From: Streptomyces griseocarneus | GTDB taxonomy: Bacteria > Actinomycetota > Actinomycetes > Streptomycetales > Streptomycetaceae | Reading direction: 5' to 3' | NCBI RefSeq assembly: GCF_014655595.1 | Contig: NZ_BNBL01000004.1 | Span: forward strand, 124,001-188,000 | DNA length: 64,000 nucleotides | In this document: positions 16,360-24,247 of the stretch, in pieces | How positions within the stretch are numbered: the stretch's first letter is position 1 | Layout: every line of letters starts with the position of its first letter | Notes under the pieces: generated by a model | What the model was told of the DNA's origin: nothing | The model's database searches: none | Seen by the model: only the letters and a program-made list of their open reading frames with translations | Translations under genes and position numbers: made by a program

Positions 16360-16450
16360 GGTTGCCTCCGGATCAATTGGGTCGCTTCGCCGCAAGTCGG
16401 CGGCGAGGGCGACGGGTGCACCCCCCTGGTGCGGTTGTCGCCCCCGAAAT

Positions 16451-16470
16451 CAAACCGGCGAGTCCGTATC
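16451..16470. promoter_or_regulatory. Candidate autoregulatory element (ARE) before the receptor gene
   Basis: The 20-mer CAAACCGGCGAGTCCGTATC is an imperfect palindrome. Against the ArpA-type half-site as I recall it (GGYCGGTWYG), the left arm matches 9 of 10 and the right arm 7 of 10. It lies upstream of the receptor start, as expected for autorepression. Confidence 0.45.
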
Positions 16471-16550
16471 CTATCAAGCCCGGCCTCGCAATCTGGCGCA
16501 ATTCTCACCCTGGTGAATCCCGTCCGCCAGGGCGAATCGCAGCGGCCGAA

Positions 16551-17324
16551 TCACACCATGGTGAATCCGCCGTCGACCGGCACGGTGGCGCCGGTGACAA
16601 AGGACGCACGGTCGCTGAGCAGCCACGCGGCGGCCTCCGCGATCTCCTCCGGCTCCGCCGTGCGGGGCTGCGGCGTCGCGGCGTGCAGCGCGGCCTCGAT
16701 GCCCGGGTTCTGGGCGAACCAGTCCGCGACGACCTCACTGCGGGTGGTGCCCGGGGCCACGGCGTTGACCCGGATCCCCTGGGCGGCGTACTCCGCGGCG
16801 GCCGCCTTCGTCAGGCCGATGACCGCGTGCTTGGCCGCCACGTACGGGGCCGCGACCGGCGTCGCCAGCAGGCCGCCGACGCTGCTGTTGTTGACGATCG
16901 TGCCGCCGCCGGACGCCAGCATCGCGGTGATCTCGTCGCGCAGGCAGTTCCACACACCGCGGGCGTTGACGTCCATGATGCTGTCGTACGTGGCGTCGTC
17001 CATCAGGTGCAGCGGAGTGCGCCCGGCGCCCCAGCCGGCGTTGTTGAACGCCGAGTCCAGCCGGCCGTACCGCTCGAGGACGAAGTCCACGGCGCGCCGG
17101 GTGTCCTCGCGCCGGGAGACGTCCGTCACCACGTACGCGGCCTCCGCGCCCGTGGCCCGCAGCTCCTCCACCAGCTCGCGCAGCCGGTCCTCGCGCCGGG
17201 CGGCCAGCACCACCGTGGCCCCCTCGCGCGCGAACACCCGCGCGGACGCGGCGCCTATGCCGCTGCTGGCACCCGTGATCAGTGCGACCCTGCCCCGGAG
17301 CAGCCCGTGCTCACCGGCCATCAT
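16551..17324 (-). CDS. SDR-family oxidoreductase of the butyrolactone locus
   Basis: The product has 257 residues from the ATG at 17324, preceded by GAAGAAGG. It is a classical short-chain dehydrogenase: TGASSGIG NAD(P) motif at about 18-25, NNAG near 98, catalytic Ser in NNSSVGG, YVAAK catalytic Tyr/Lys, and the C-terminal GATVPVDGGF. Such reductases reduce the keto group of butyrolactone-type signals. Location between the receptor and the HAD/AfsA pair supports that role. Its end overlaps the start region of nothing, but its start overlaps the HAD gene end by 14 bp, so the two are co-transcribed. Confidence 0.85.
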   Translation of the reverse strand: MMAGEHGLLRGRVALITGASSGIGAASARVFAREGATVVLAARREDRLRELVEELRATGAEAAYVVTDVSRREDTRRAVDFVLERYGRLDSAFNNAGWGAGRTPLHLMDDATYDSIMDVNARGVWNCLRDEITAMLASGGGTIVNNSSVGGLLATPVAAPYVAAKHAVIGLTKAAAAEYAAQGIRVNAVAPGTTRSEVVADWFAQNPGIEAALHAATPQPRTAEPEEIAEAAAWLLSDRASFVTGATVPVDGGFTMV

Positions 17325-18051
17325 GCGTACCTTCTTCTTCCTCGTCTGCACCGGAACCCGACCACAGGATCCCGGCCTCGGCCTCCGCGTCGACGGTGCG
17401 CAGCAGCGCCTCGTCGATCGCGGACAGTGAACCGACCACGTGCCGCACGCCCGCCTCGCGCATCAGCTCGCCCTGGAATCCGTGCGCGAAGCCGGAGGGG
17501 TGGCCGATGAAAGCGGTGCCCAGGGCGCGTGCCGTTTCCGCGACGCGGGCCACGTCGTCGATGAAAAGCGCCTCGTCGTGGCGCAGTCCGAAGACGTCCG
17601 TGGTGATCTCGGTGATGCCTGGCCGGAAATCGTTGGTGCATACATACCCGGGGCCGTCGAAGAGCTCGGCGTGCGCACCGAGGTACCGGGTGAAGTGGGA
17701 GGCGTCGAGTCCGCCGTAACAGACCGTGCGCAGCCCGAGGGCGCGCAGCCGGTGCAGCAGGTCCAGGGCGCCGTCGAGGAGGCGGATCGGGTCGCTCGCC
17801 AGATAGTCGGCGCGCTCCTCGAAGTAGGCCTCGAGCACACGCTGCGGGTCCCAGTCCAGGCCGGCCGCCTCGCCCATGGCGCGGGCGGCCACCAGCTGCG
17901 GCTGGGAGAAGACGGCCCGCTCCACTTCGGCCGTGTAGCGGCCGCCGCGACCGGTGACGAAGCGGTGGATCATCGGACTGAACGTGTCATTGAGAAGGAC
18001 GCCGTCGATATTGACGGCGGCCAGCCGTATCCGGCGCAGCGGTGCGGCCAC
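17311..18051 (-). CDS. HAD-superfamily protein of the butyrolactone locus
   Basis: The product has 246 residues from the GTG at 18051, which has an ideal GGAGGT ribosome-binding site. Motif I reads AAVNIDGVLLND, so the usual nucleophilic first Asp is Asn. Motif IV FIDDV is intact. The size and cap region fit HAD phosphatases. In related signal clusters a HAD-type phosphatase removes the phosphate from the butenolide intermediate. With Asn in place of Asp this protein may use altered chemistry or be inactive. It overlaps the SDR gene and is divergent from afsA. Confidence 0.75.
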   Translation of the reverse strand: MAAPLRRIRLAAVNIDGVLLNDTFSPMIHRFVTGRGGRYTAEVERAVFSQPQLVAARAMGEAAGLDWDPQRVLEAYFEERADYLASDPIRLLDGALDLLHRLRALGLRTVCYGGLDASHFTRYLGAHAELFDGPGYVCTNDFRPGITEITTDVFGLRHDEALFIDDVARVAETARALGTAFIGHPSGFAHGFQGELMREAGVRHVVGSLSAIDEALLRTVDAEAEAGILWSGSGADEEEEGTHDGR

Positions 18052-18087
18052 AATCGACCTCCATTGTTGGGGGAAGAGCCTCGAAAT

Positions 18088-18107
18088 TAAACCGTCCCGC
18101 CCGGATG
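18088..18107. promoter_or_regulatory. Weak candidate ARE in the HAD/afsA divergent promoter
   Basis: The 20-mer TAAACCGTCCCGCCCGGATG matches the recalled ArpA-type half-site at 8 and 7 of 10 positions in its two arms. Its place between the two divergent biosynthesis genes is right for receptor control, but the match is imperfect. Confidence 0.3.
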
Positions 18108-18183
18108 TTCCGCACGCGAGAGGTAAATCACATCGGGGCTGATTGGCCGTCAACCGCCTTGTATCTTGGCCCCCCGGAGGGCG

Positions 18184-18212
18184 TTGACCGGGGGAACGGT
18201 AACACTTTAAAA
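18184..18212 (+). promoter_or_regulatory. Possible promoter of the afsA homologue
   Basis: TTGACC at 18184-18189 and TTAAAA at 18207-18212 are separated by 17 bp, about 70 bp before the afsA-like start. A second TTGACA at 18234-18239 has no well-spaced -10 partner. Confidence 0.35.
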
Positions 18213-18284
18213 GAAAACCCGATGGCACGCACCTTGACATTGGCGGCCAACCGGCCTGCTCTGCTTATCGACTGAGGGGGAAAC

Positions 18285-19244
18285 ATGTACCCGTCCACGA
18301 CCGTGCCCGGGTCCTTCGCGCCCGATCTGCCCCGGCTGACCACGACCGTACCCCGCGAGTTCGTCCATCGCGCGGCCGTGGCGGAGGTGCTGCTCACGGG
18401 GTGGAGCAGAGTGGACGGGGAGCGCTTTCGCGTCCGCGCCCAATGGCCTCGCGGGCACAGCTTCTTCACCCCGGTGAGCGGCACGCGGCACGATCCCATG
18501 ATGGTCGCCGAGACGGTCCGCCAGGTCGGCTCCCTGCTGGCCCACGCGGAGTTCGACGTCCCCCTCGGCTACCAGTTCCTGATGTGGCACCTGGACTACG
18601 CGGTCCACGCGGAGCACCTCGGGATCGGCGCGGCCCCGGCTGAGCTGGAGCTGGACGTCGTCTGCTCGGACGTGCGCCGCCGGGGGCGGGTCCTGTCCGG
18701 CATGCGCTACGACGTCGTCGTGCGCCGCGACGGCGCGGTCGCCGCGACCGGCAGCGCGTCCTTCACCTGCACCTCGCCGGAGGTCTACCGCAGGATCCGC
18801 GGCCCCCGGCTGCCCGGCCCTCCCACCGAGCTGGGCTCGCCGCCCGTGCCGCCCGAACAGGTGGGCCGCGTCTCGGACTTCGACGTGGTCCTGGGCCCCG
18901 GCGACCGGGACCGCCCGGGGCGCTGGCTGCTGCGTGCCGACGGCCGGCACCCCATACTCTTCGACCATCCCGTCGACCACATCCCCGGCATGGTGCTGCT
19001 GGAGGCCGCCCGGCAGGCCGTCACCGCCCTGGCCCCGCACCCGGTGGTCTTCCCCGCGACCCTGAACGGCGCCTTCCACCGCTATGCCGAGCTGGACAGC
19101 CCCGTACGGATAGCCGCCGACCGCGACGACCCGGACGGCTCGGGGTCCTTCGTCACCCGCGTCAGCGGGCACCAGGACGACGAGCTCCTCTTCTCCTGCA
19201 CGATTTCGGCGGCGCCTCCGCCCGCGGGTGCCGCTTCGCTGTGA
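18285..19244 (+). CDS. AfsA/ScbA-family butyrolactone biosynthesis protein
   Basis: The product has 319 residues with two repeated hot-dog-like AfsA domains. The first is around residues 20-160 (FVHRAAVAEVLLTGW, HSFFTPVSGTRHDPMMVAE), the second around 190-305 (HPILFDHPVDHIPGMVLLEA). AfsA enzymes join a beta-ketoacyl chain to dihydroxyacetone phosphate, the first step to A-factor-type signals. The ATG at 18285 follows GGGGGAAAC. It is divergent from the HAD-SDR-receptor set, so receptor and synthase form one signalling unit. Confidence 0.9.
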   Translation: MYPSTTVPGSFAPDLPRLTTTVPREFVHRAAVAEVLLTGWSRVDGERFRVRAQWPRGHSFFTPVSGTRHDPMMVAETVRQVGSLLAHAEFDVPLGYQFLMWHLDYAVHAEHLGIGAAPAELELDVVCSDVRRRGRVLSGMRYDVVVRRDGAVAATGSASFTCTSPEVYRRIRGPRLPGPPTELGSPPVPPEQVGRVSDFDVVLGPGDRDRPGRWLLRADGRHPILFDHPVDHIPGMVLLEAARQAVTALAPHPVVFPATLNGAFHRYAELDSPVRIAADRDDPDGSGSFVTRVSGHQDDELLFSCTISAAPPPAGAASL

Positions 19245-19295
19245 CGCCACGGTCCGACGCGGAAGACGCCGGACCGGTCCATGAGGAACGACCGG

Positions 19296-20615
19296 CTATT
19301 CGTCGCCCTGCTCCGCCTGGTCACCCGGCTTCTCTTCCTCCGCGCGCTTCTGCTCCTCGGCGCGCTTCTTCTCCTCTTCCTTCCGCTGCTCTTCCTTCTT
19401 CTTTTCCTCTGCGCGCTGCTTGTCGCCCGGCTTCTGCTTGTCGGCGGTGTCCTGCGGGAAGGTGAGCTGCTTGCCCATCCATTCCAGCGTCGGTGAGACC
19501 TCCCGCCGCCAAGTGGTGAAGTTGTGGCTGCCCGAGGGAAGAATGATCTTCGCGGCCGTCATGGGTTCCTTGACCGCGGCGAGGAACTTCTTCGTCTCCT
19601 CGTAGTTCTTCTCGCCCTTTTCGCTGCTGGTGACCAGTACCGACACATGGGGAACGGGCAGATTCCGCAGGCGCCAGATCAGGTCGTGCTCACGCTGCCG
19701 CTTGCGGCCCGCTTCGTCGTCGCCGAAGAGTTTGCCGGTGGTGAGATCATTCTTGATCTTGTAATCGGCGGACAGCGCGCCCGCGACCGGATAGATCCCG
19801 GGCTGGCGCATGGCGAGCTCCAGGGCGCAGGTGCCGCCCGAGGAATAGCCCATGACGCCCCAGGCGCTCGCCTCGTGGCCGACCCGGTAGGCGCTCCTGA
19901 GCGCTTCCGGAATGTCCTTGGTGAAATAGGTCTCGGCCTGCGGGCCGTCGGGAACGTCCACGCACTCGGTGTCGCGCGGCGGCGCGATGGTCGGCCGGAC
20001 CATCACCACGATGGTGGGCTGCATCCGGTGCTCGGAGATCAGCGTGCTCGCGGTCTTCGGAACCTGCAGATACTGCGAAAGGTTGTTGATGCCGCCGGGA
20101 TAGCCGCTGATGGCCACGATGACGGGGAAGCGCGCCCGTTCGTACTGCTTCTGGAAATACTGCGGGGGCAGATAGACGAAGGCGGGCTCGATGACGTTCG
20201 CCCGGCGGGCGACCAGGCGCACCGACTGCAGCGCGCCGACCTGGTCCCGGGGCCCCTTGGGCAGCGCCGCCCGGTCCAGGCCCTCCGACCCCGCGGGCCG
20301 CACCAGACCGCCCTTGCCCGCGTCGACGCGCGCGCCCCCGCCGCCGTCGGCGGCGCCCTGGGTGACCTGCCCCTGCGATTTGTCGTACCTGCCGATCAGC
20401 TCACCCCAGGTGCCGAAGAAGCTATTGGCGGAATTCACCGCGAGCAGCACCGTGGACATGATCGTCACCTGGGTCACCAGGATCGCGCCGAGGCGTCCCA
20501 GCACGGGCAGCGCGCCCCGCCCGGCGAGCCTCGGCCAGAGCCATGTCGTGAGCCCCACACACACAATGGCGACGAACGCCACCGTGTACAAGAGTGACTG
20601 GCTGGTCAGGCCCAT
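19296..20615 (-). CDS. Membrane-anchored alpha/beta-hydrolase (esterase D/mycolyltransferase-like)
   Basis: The product has 439 residues from the ATG at 20615. Further upstream frame is antisense to the carotenoid oxygenase gene and was rejected. Two N-terminal transmembrane helices (about 8-27 and 40-60) precede an exterior alpha/beta-hydrolase domain. GYSSGGT carries the nucleophilic Ser, a DD acid lies downstream, and SGSHNFTTW carries the likely catalytic His. The last 50 residues are a Lys/Glu-rich coiled-coil tail. The fold resembles antigen 85 and feruloyl/acetyl esterases. It is convergent with the afsA gene. Confidence 0.78.
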   Translation of the reverse strand: MGLTSQSLLYTVAFVAIVCVGLTTWLWPRLAGRGALPVLGRLGAILVTQVTIMSTVLLAVNSANSFFGTWGELIGRYDKSQGQVTQGAADGGGGARVDAGKGGLVRPAGSEGLDRAALPKGPRDQVGALQSVRLVARRANVIEPAFVYLPPQYFQKQYERARFPVIVAISGYPGGINNLSQYLQVPKTASTLISEHRMQPTIVVMVRPTIAPPRDTECVDVPDGPQAETYFTKDIPEALRSAYRVGHEASAWGVMGYSSGGTCALELAMRQPGIYPVAGALSADYKIKNDLTTGKLFGDDEAGRKRQREHDLIWRLRNLPVPHVSVLVTSSEKGEKNYEETKKFLAAVKEPMTAAKIILPSGSHNFTTWRREVSPTLEWMGKQLTFPQDTADKQKPGDKQRAEEKKKEEQRKEEEKKRAEEQKRAEEEKPGDQAEQGDE

Positions 20616-20939
20616 GTGCCCCTCAACTCCCTGCCCCCGTGGTGGGTACTCATGTTCGGTCCGGCAATAGTCACCGATAAAGAGGCGGGAACGGGCGGAC
20701 AGGGTTGCCCATCGACCGTTTATTGCCCCGCTCTTGTCCTGCCCGTGTCCTGCTCTTCTCCCGGTGTTCCCGGCAACGAATCCCGGCTCGGGCCGGTTAC
20801 CCGTGGCGGATGAAGGCGAGCCGACGCTCAGATGGAGGCTGGCCGAACCCTGCCTTCCGCTGGATGGTGAAAAAGAACGGCTCCGCGGTGGGGGCACCGA
20901 CCAGCCGCTGCTGGGGGAGGGCCGGTGGAGGTGGGCGAG
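20616..20939. promoter_or_regulatory. Divergent promoter region, esterase and carotenoid oxygenase
   Basis: A 324-bp gap between divergent genes. I see no ORF with a convincing start and no strong inverted repeat. It presumably holds both promoters. Confidence 0.35.
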
Positions 20940-22301
20940 ATGACCGGCACGACACACGGCCCGCGGCACGGCGCGGCCAATCCCTATCTGAGCGGTCTCC
21001 ACGCGCCCGTGCGGGACGAGACCACGGCGGTCGACCTGCCCGTGACCGGCACGCTCCCGGAGTGCCTGCGCGGCCGCTACCTGCGCAACGGCCCCAACCC
21101 CGTGCACGTCGACGACCCGTCCGCCTACCACTGGTTCGGCGGCGAGGGCATGATCCACGGCGTGCGGCTGCGGGACGGCCGCGCCGAGTGGTACCGCAAC
21201 CGCTGGGTGCGCTCGGACGCGGTGGCCGGGCAGCTCGGCGAGAAGCTGCTGCACGGCCCCCGCCACCTGGACATGGACTTCGCGCCCAACACCCACGTCC
21301 AGTTCTTCGCCGGGCACTGCCTGGCGCTGGTCGAGGGCGGCACCCTGCCGTACGAGCTCGACCCGGAGCTCTACACGATCGGGCCGTTCGACTTCCACGG
21401 CACGCTGCCCGGCGGGCTGTCGGCGCACCCCGTCGTCGACCCGCGCGACGGCGAGCTGCACGCGGTGGCCTACTGCCTGGCCTGGCCGTACGTGCAGTAC
21501 GTCGTCGCCGGCGTGGACGGGCGGGTCCGCCGGCACGTCGAGATCCCCGTCCAGGGGCATCCGATGATGCACGCCTTCTCGCTCACCGAGCGGTACGTGC
21601 TGCTGTACGACCTCCCGGTCGTCTTCGCCGGGAACGGCCGCGCGGGCGGGCCGCATCCCGCCTGGGCGCCCGGGCGGCCGGCCCGCCTGGGGGTGCTGCC
21701 GCGCGAGGGGGCCGCGCACGAGGTGCGCTGGCTGGAGACGGACCCCTGCTTCGTCTTCCACCCCATGAACGCCTTCGAGCACGACGGCCACTTCATCACC
21801 GTGCACCTGGTCCGCTACGACCGTTTCTTCGACACCGCCCGGCCGGTGCCCGGCGAGCGGGCGGCCCACCTGGAGCGCTGGACCGTCGACCTGGCCGCGG
21901 GGACCGTCCGCCGGCAGCGGGTGGACGACCGCCCGGTGGAGTACCCCCGCGTCGACCCGCGACGCCTGACCGTGCGGCACCGCTACGGCTACGCCATGCG
22001 CGAGCGGACGGCGGGCCGGGACACCGCCCTGCTCAAGTACGACCTGGAGCGCGGCACCTGCGTGGAGTTCGAGGTTCCGGCGGGCGGCGACGTGGGCGAG
22101 GGCGTGTTCGTACCGGCGTCGCCCGAGGCGGCCGAGGACGACGGCTGGGTGCTCGCGTACGCCTGGGCGCCGGAGCGCGCCGCCACGGACCTCGTGGTGC
22201 TGGCCGCCCAGGACTTCGCGGCCGGGCCGGTGGCCCGGGTCCATCTGCCGGTGCGGGTGCCGCTGGGCTTCCACGGCAGTTGGATTCCCGATCACATATG
22301 A
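20940..22301 (+). CDS. Carotenoid oxygenase (carotenoid/lignostilbene cleavage dioxygenase)
   Basis: The product has 453 residues from the ATG at 20940 with a GGAGG ribosome-binding site. The N-terminus GRYLRNGPNP and YHWFGGEGMIHGVRL are the family signature, and conserved His segments QGHPMMHAFSLT, VFHPMNAFEHDG and the C-terminal PLGFHGSWI supply the four-His iron site. Such enzymes cleave a polyene or stilbene double bond with O2 to give aldehydes. No carotenoid synthesis genes are visible in the window, so the substrate is unknown. Its position next to a signalling locus may be coincidence. Confidence 0.88.
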   Translation: MTGTTHGPRHGAANPYLSGLHAPVRDETTAVDLPVTGTLPECLRGRYLRNGPNPVHVDDPSAYHWFGGEGMIHGVRLRDGRAEWYRNRWVRSDAVAGQLGEKLLHGPRHLDMDFAPNTHVQFFAGHCLALVEGGTLPYELDPELYTIGPFDFHGTLPGGLSAHPVVDPRDGELHAVAYCLAWPYVQYVVAGVDGRVRRHVEIPVQGHPMMHAFSLTERYVLLYDLPVVFAGNGRAGGPHPAWAPGRPARLGVLPREGAAHEVRWLETDPCFVFHPMNAFEHDGHFITVHLVRYDRFFDTARPVPGERAAHLERWTVDLAAGTVRRQRVDDRPVEYPRVDPRRLTVRHRYGYAMRERTAGRDTALLKYDLERGTCVEFEVPAGGDVGEGVFVPASPEAAEDDGWVLAYAWAPERAATDLVVLAAQDFAAGPVARVHLPVRVPLGFHGSWIPDHI

Positions 22302-22478
22302 CAGGTGATGAACCGTCGAGGCACACAATGCCCCGGTATGACACGCACCAACGGCGTGTCGGGTGTGAACGGACGGGACCGGACTTGACGGCTAGCCTTA
22401 CGTAGTCGCCAGCCAGGGGATTTATCCCCGCACTACGGACAATTCATCGCACCCGAGACACATGAAGGACACCTCCCC

Positions 22479-23582
22479 ATGGGCATTCGGAGTCTGCTGC
22501 GGAACGCGTTCGGCCGGTCCAGAACAGCCGGGCGCGACGAACCGAGCCTGCCCCAGCAGAGTGCGGGGCCCGGCGACAGCGCCGCTGCCGCCGTGTCCGT
22601 CCCGGCCCAGCCGACCGCCGAGACCGCCGACCGCACCCGTCCCACCGTCCCCGACCCCGGCCCGCTCGGGCCGATCCCCACGCCCGGCCCGGCGCGCCCC
22701 GAGCCGGTCCCCGAGCCCGAGCCCCAGCCGCACCCCATGCCGTCCCCGAAGCCCGTCCCCGAGCCGGAGCCGGCGCCGAGGCCCGCCCCGGGCCCCTTCC
22801 CCGACCCCACCCCCGGCCCGGACCCCGAGCCCTCCCCCGCGATGACGGCCGCCGGCGACGACGCGCCGGCCGTCAGCCTGGAGAAGGTGCGGCAGACCGC
22901 GCCCGGGCTGGTGAGCCTCTACAAGTCCGCCGGCGCCTCGCTGCGCAAGCAGGGCCTGGCCGGCCGGCGAGCGGCCGTCTACCTCGTCCTGGACCGCTCG
23001 GGCTCCATGCGCAACTACTACAAGGACGGCACCGTCCAGCACCTCGCCGAGCAGGCGCTGGGGCTCGCGGCCAACCTCGACGACGACGGCGTCGTCCCCG
23101 TGGTCTTCTTCTCCACCGACGTCGACGGCACCGCCGAGCTCGACCTGAGCGACTACGACGGCCGGATCCAGGAGCTGCACGAGTCGTACGGGCACATGGG
23201 CCGCACCAACTACCACTGGGCCATCGAGGCCGTCGTCGACCACTACACGAAGTCGGGCGCGACCGACCCGGCCTTCGTCATCTTCCAGACCGACGGCGCC
23301 CCGTACAGCAAGCCGGCCGCGGAGCGGGCGCTGTGCGAGGCGGCGAAGCTGCCGATCTTCTGGCAGTTCGTGGGCTTCGGCGACCCGGACGGCAAGGGCT
23401 TCGACTTCCTGCGCAAGCTGGACGACCTGCCGGTGCCGGACAAGCGCGTGGTCGACAACGCCGGCTTCTTCCACGCGGGCCGCGAGCCGCGGCTGCTGTC
23501 GGACGACGAGCTCTACAGGGAACTGATGGTCGAGTTCCCCGAGTGGTTGTCCGAGGCCCGCGCCGCCGGGATCATCCGCTAG
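22479..23582 (+). CDS. VWA-domain protein (TerY-like) with Pro-rich N-terminus
   Basis: The product has 367 residues. Residues 1-20 are basic. About 40-120 are a Pro/Glu-rich linker (PEPVPEPEPQPHP). The VWA domain follows with the MIDAS motif DRSGSMRNYY near 172-181 and a TDGAPYS second metal-loop segment. It resembles TerY/TerF-type proteins associated with tellurite and chemical-stress systems, which bind divalent metal and scaffold complexes. No ter genes flank it here. It is followed by a strong terminator. Confidence 0.8.
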   Translation: MGIRSLLRNAFGRSRTAGRDEPSLPQQSAGPGDSAAAAVSVPAQPTAETADRTRPTVPDPGPLGPIPTPGPARPEPVPEPEPQPHPMPSPKPVPEPEPAPRPAPGPFPDPTPGPDPEPSPAMTAAGDDAPAVSLEKVRQTAPGLVSLYKSAGASLRKQGLAGRRAAVYLVLDRSGSMRNYYKDGTVQHLAEQALGLAANLDDDGVVPVVFFSTDVDGTAELDLSDYDGRIQELHESYGHMGRTNYHWAIEAVVDHYTKSGATDPAFVIFQTDGAPYSKPAAERALCEAAKLPIFWQFVGFGDPDGKGFDFLRKLDDLPVPDKRVVDNAGFFHAGREPRLLSDDELYRELMVEFPEWLSEARAAGIIR

Positions 23583-23601
23583 CGGACGCCCCAGACCTTG
23601 G

Positions 23602-23635
23602 GAGGGCCACCCGCCACGGCCGGCGGGCGGCCCTC
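23602..23635 (+). terminator. Terminator of the VWA gene
   Basis: A 14-bp stem with one mismatch (GAGGGCCACCCGCC against GGCGGGCGGCCCTC) begins 20 bp after the stop codon. Confidence 0.75.
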
Positions 23636-23722
23636 GCCCTGTGTACCGGGGGCTTCGAAATATCACTCTCCGTACCGGCCCTGCGGCTGATCAGGTTCCG
23701 CCCCAGTGGGCATGCATAAGGC

Positions 23723-23920
23723 GTGAGCAAAGAAATTCCCGCCGGCGCCTATGCCGTCGACACCAGGACCGGCCGGCTCGGACAGGTCATGGACCACCAC
23801 GCCGGTTACGTACAGCTACGACCGCCGCGCGGCGGGCTCGAGTGGAACTGCCCGCCCGAGCACGCCCGTCCCGTGGCCGAGGAGGAGACGGCCGACGGCG
23901 AGCGGAGGTGGCGTCCATGA
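23723..23920 (+). CDS. Small conserved hypothetical protein, first of a pair
   Basis: The product has 65 residues from a GTG with an AAGG site. It contains AYAVDTRTGRLGQVMDHHAGYVQLRPPRGG and then EWNCPPEHARPV, a small beta-rich fold seen in Streptomyces next to DUF7848 genes. Its stop overlaps the next start by four bases (ATGA), so the two are translationally coupled. The function is unknown. Confidence 0.6.
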   Translation: MSKEIPAGAYAVDTRTGRLGQVMDHHAGYVQLRPPRGGLEWNCPPEHARPVAEEETADGERRWRP

Positions 23921-24150
23921 CCGCACGAACGGTTTTCCTCTTCGGGACCTGGACGCTGCAGCCCGACCAGGAGCCCGACGCGGAGCCGCTGACCTACGCC
24001 ATGGAGTGCGCGGTGTGCGGAGCCTCCTCGGAGCCGAGCGAGGACGAGGCCGTCGCCCAGGGATGGACGTTCAAGCACGCCGGGCGCAACCCCGCGCACC
24101 ACACGTACAGAGAGCTGATCACCCGGCCCTGGCGGGCCTGGATGCGTTGA
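23917..24150 (+). CDS. DUF7848-type small protein
   Basis: The product has 77 residues from the ATG at 23917 with a GGAGGTGG ribosome-binding site inside the preceding gene. It carries a C-x2-C pair (MECAVCGASS), a helix with WTFKHAGRNPAHHTYRE, and a C-terminal RPWRAW. The pattern is that of the actinobacterial DUF7848 family, as I recall it. The Cys/His set suggests a small zinc-binding fold (inference). The function is unknown. Confidence 0.6.
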   Translation: MTARTVFLFGTWTLQPDQEPDAEPLTYAMECAVCGASSEPSEDEAVAQGWTFKHAGRNPAHHTYRELITRPWRAWMR

Positions 24151-24247
24151 CACAGCCGTCATAAACGCCGCCCGTCACCCCCCTGGCCCTCGGATACGCT
24201 AAAGGTGCACCTCAACCTGAACACACACCGACCAGGGAGCAGCCGCA

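Noticed and set aside
20616..22328. Long upstream extension of the esterase frame
   Set aside because: It is antisense to the well-supported carotenoid oxygenase. The esterase has a proper ATG, ribosome-binding site and membrane helix at 20615.
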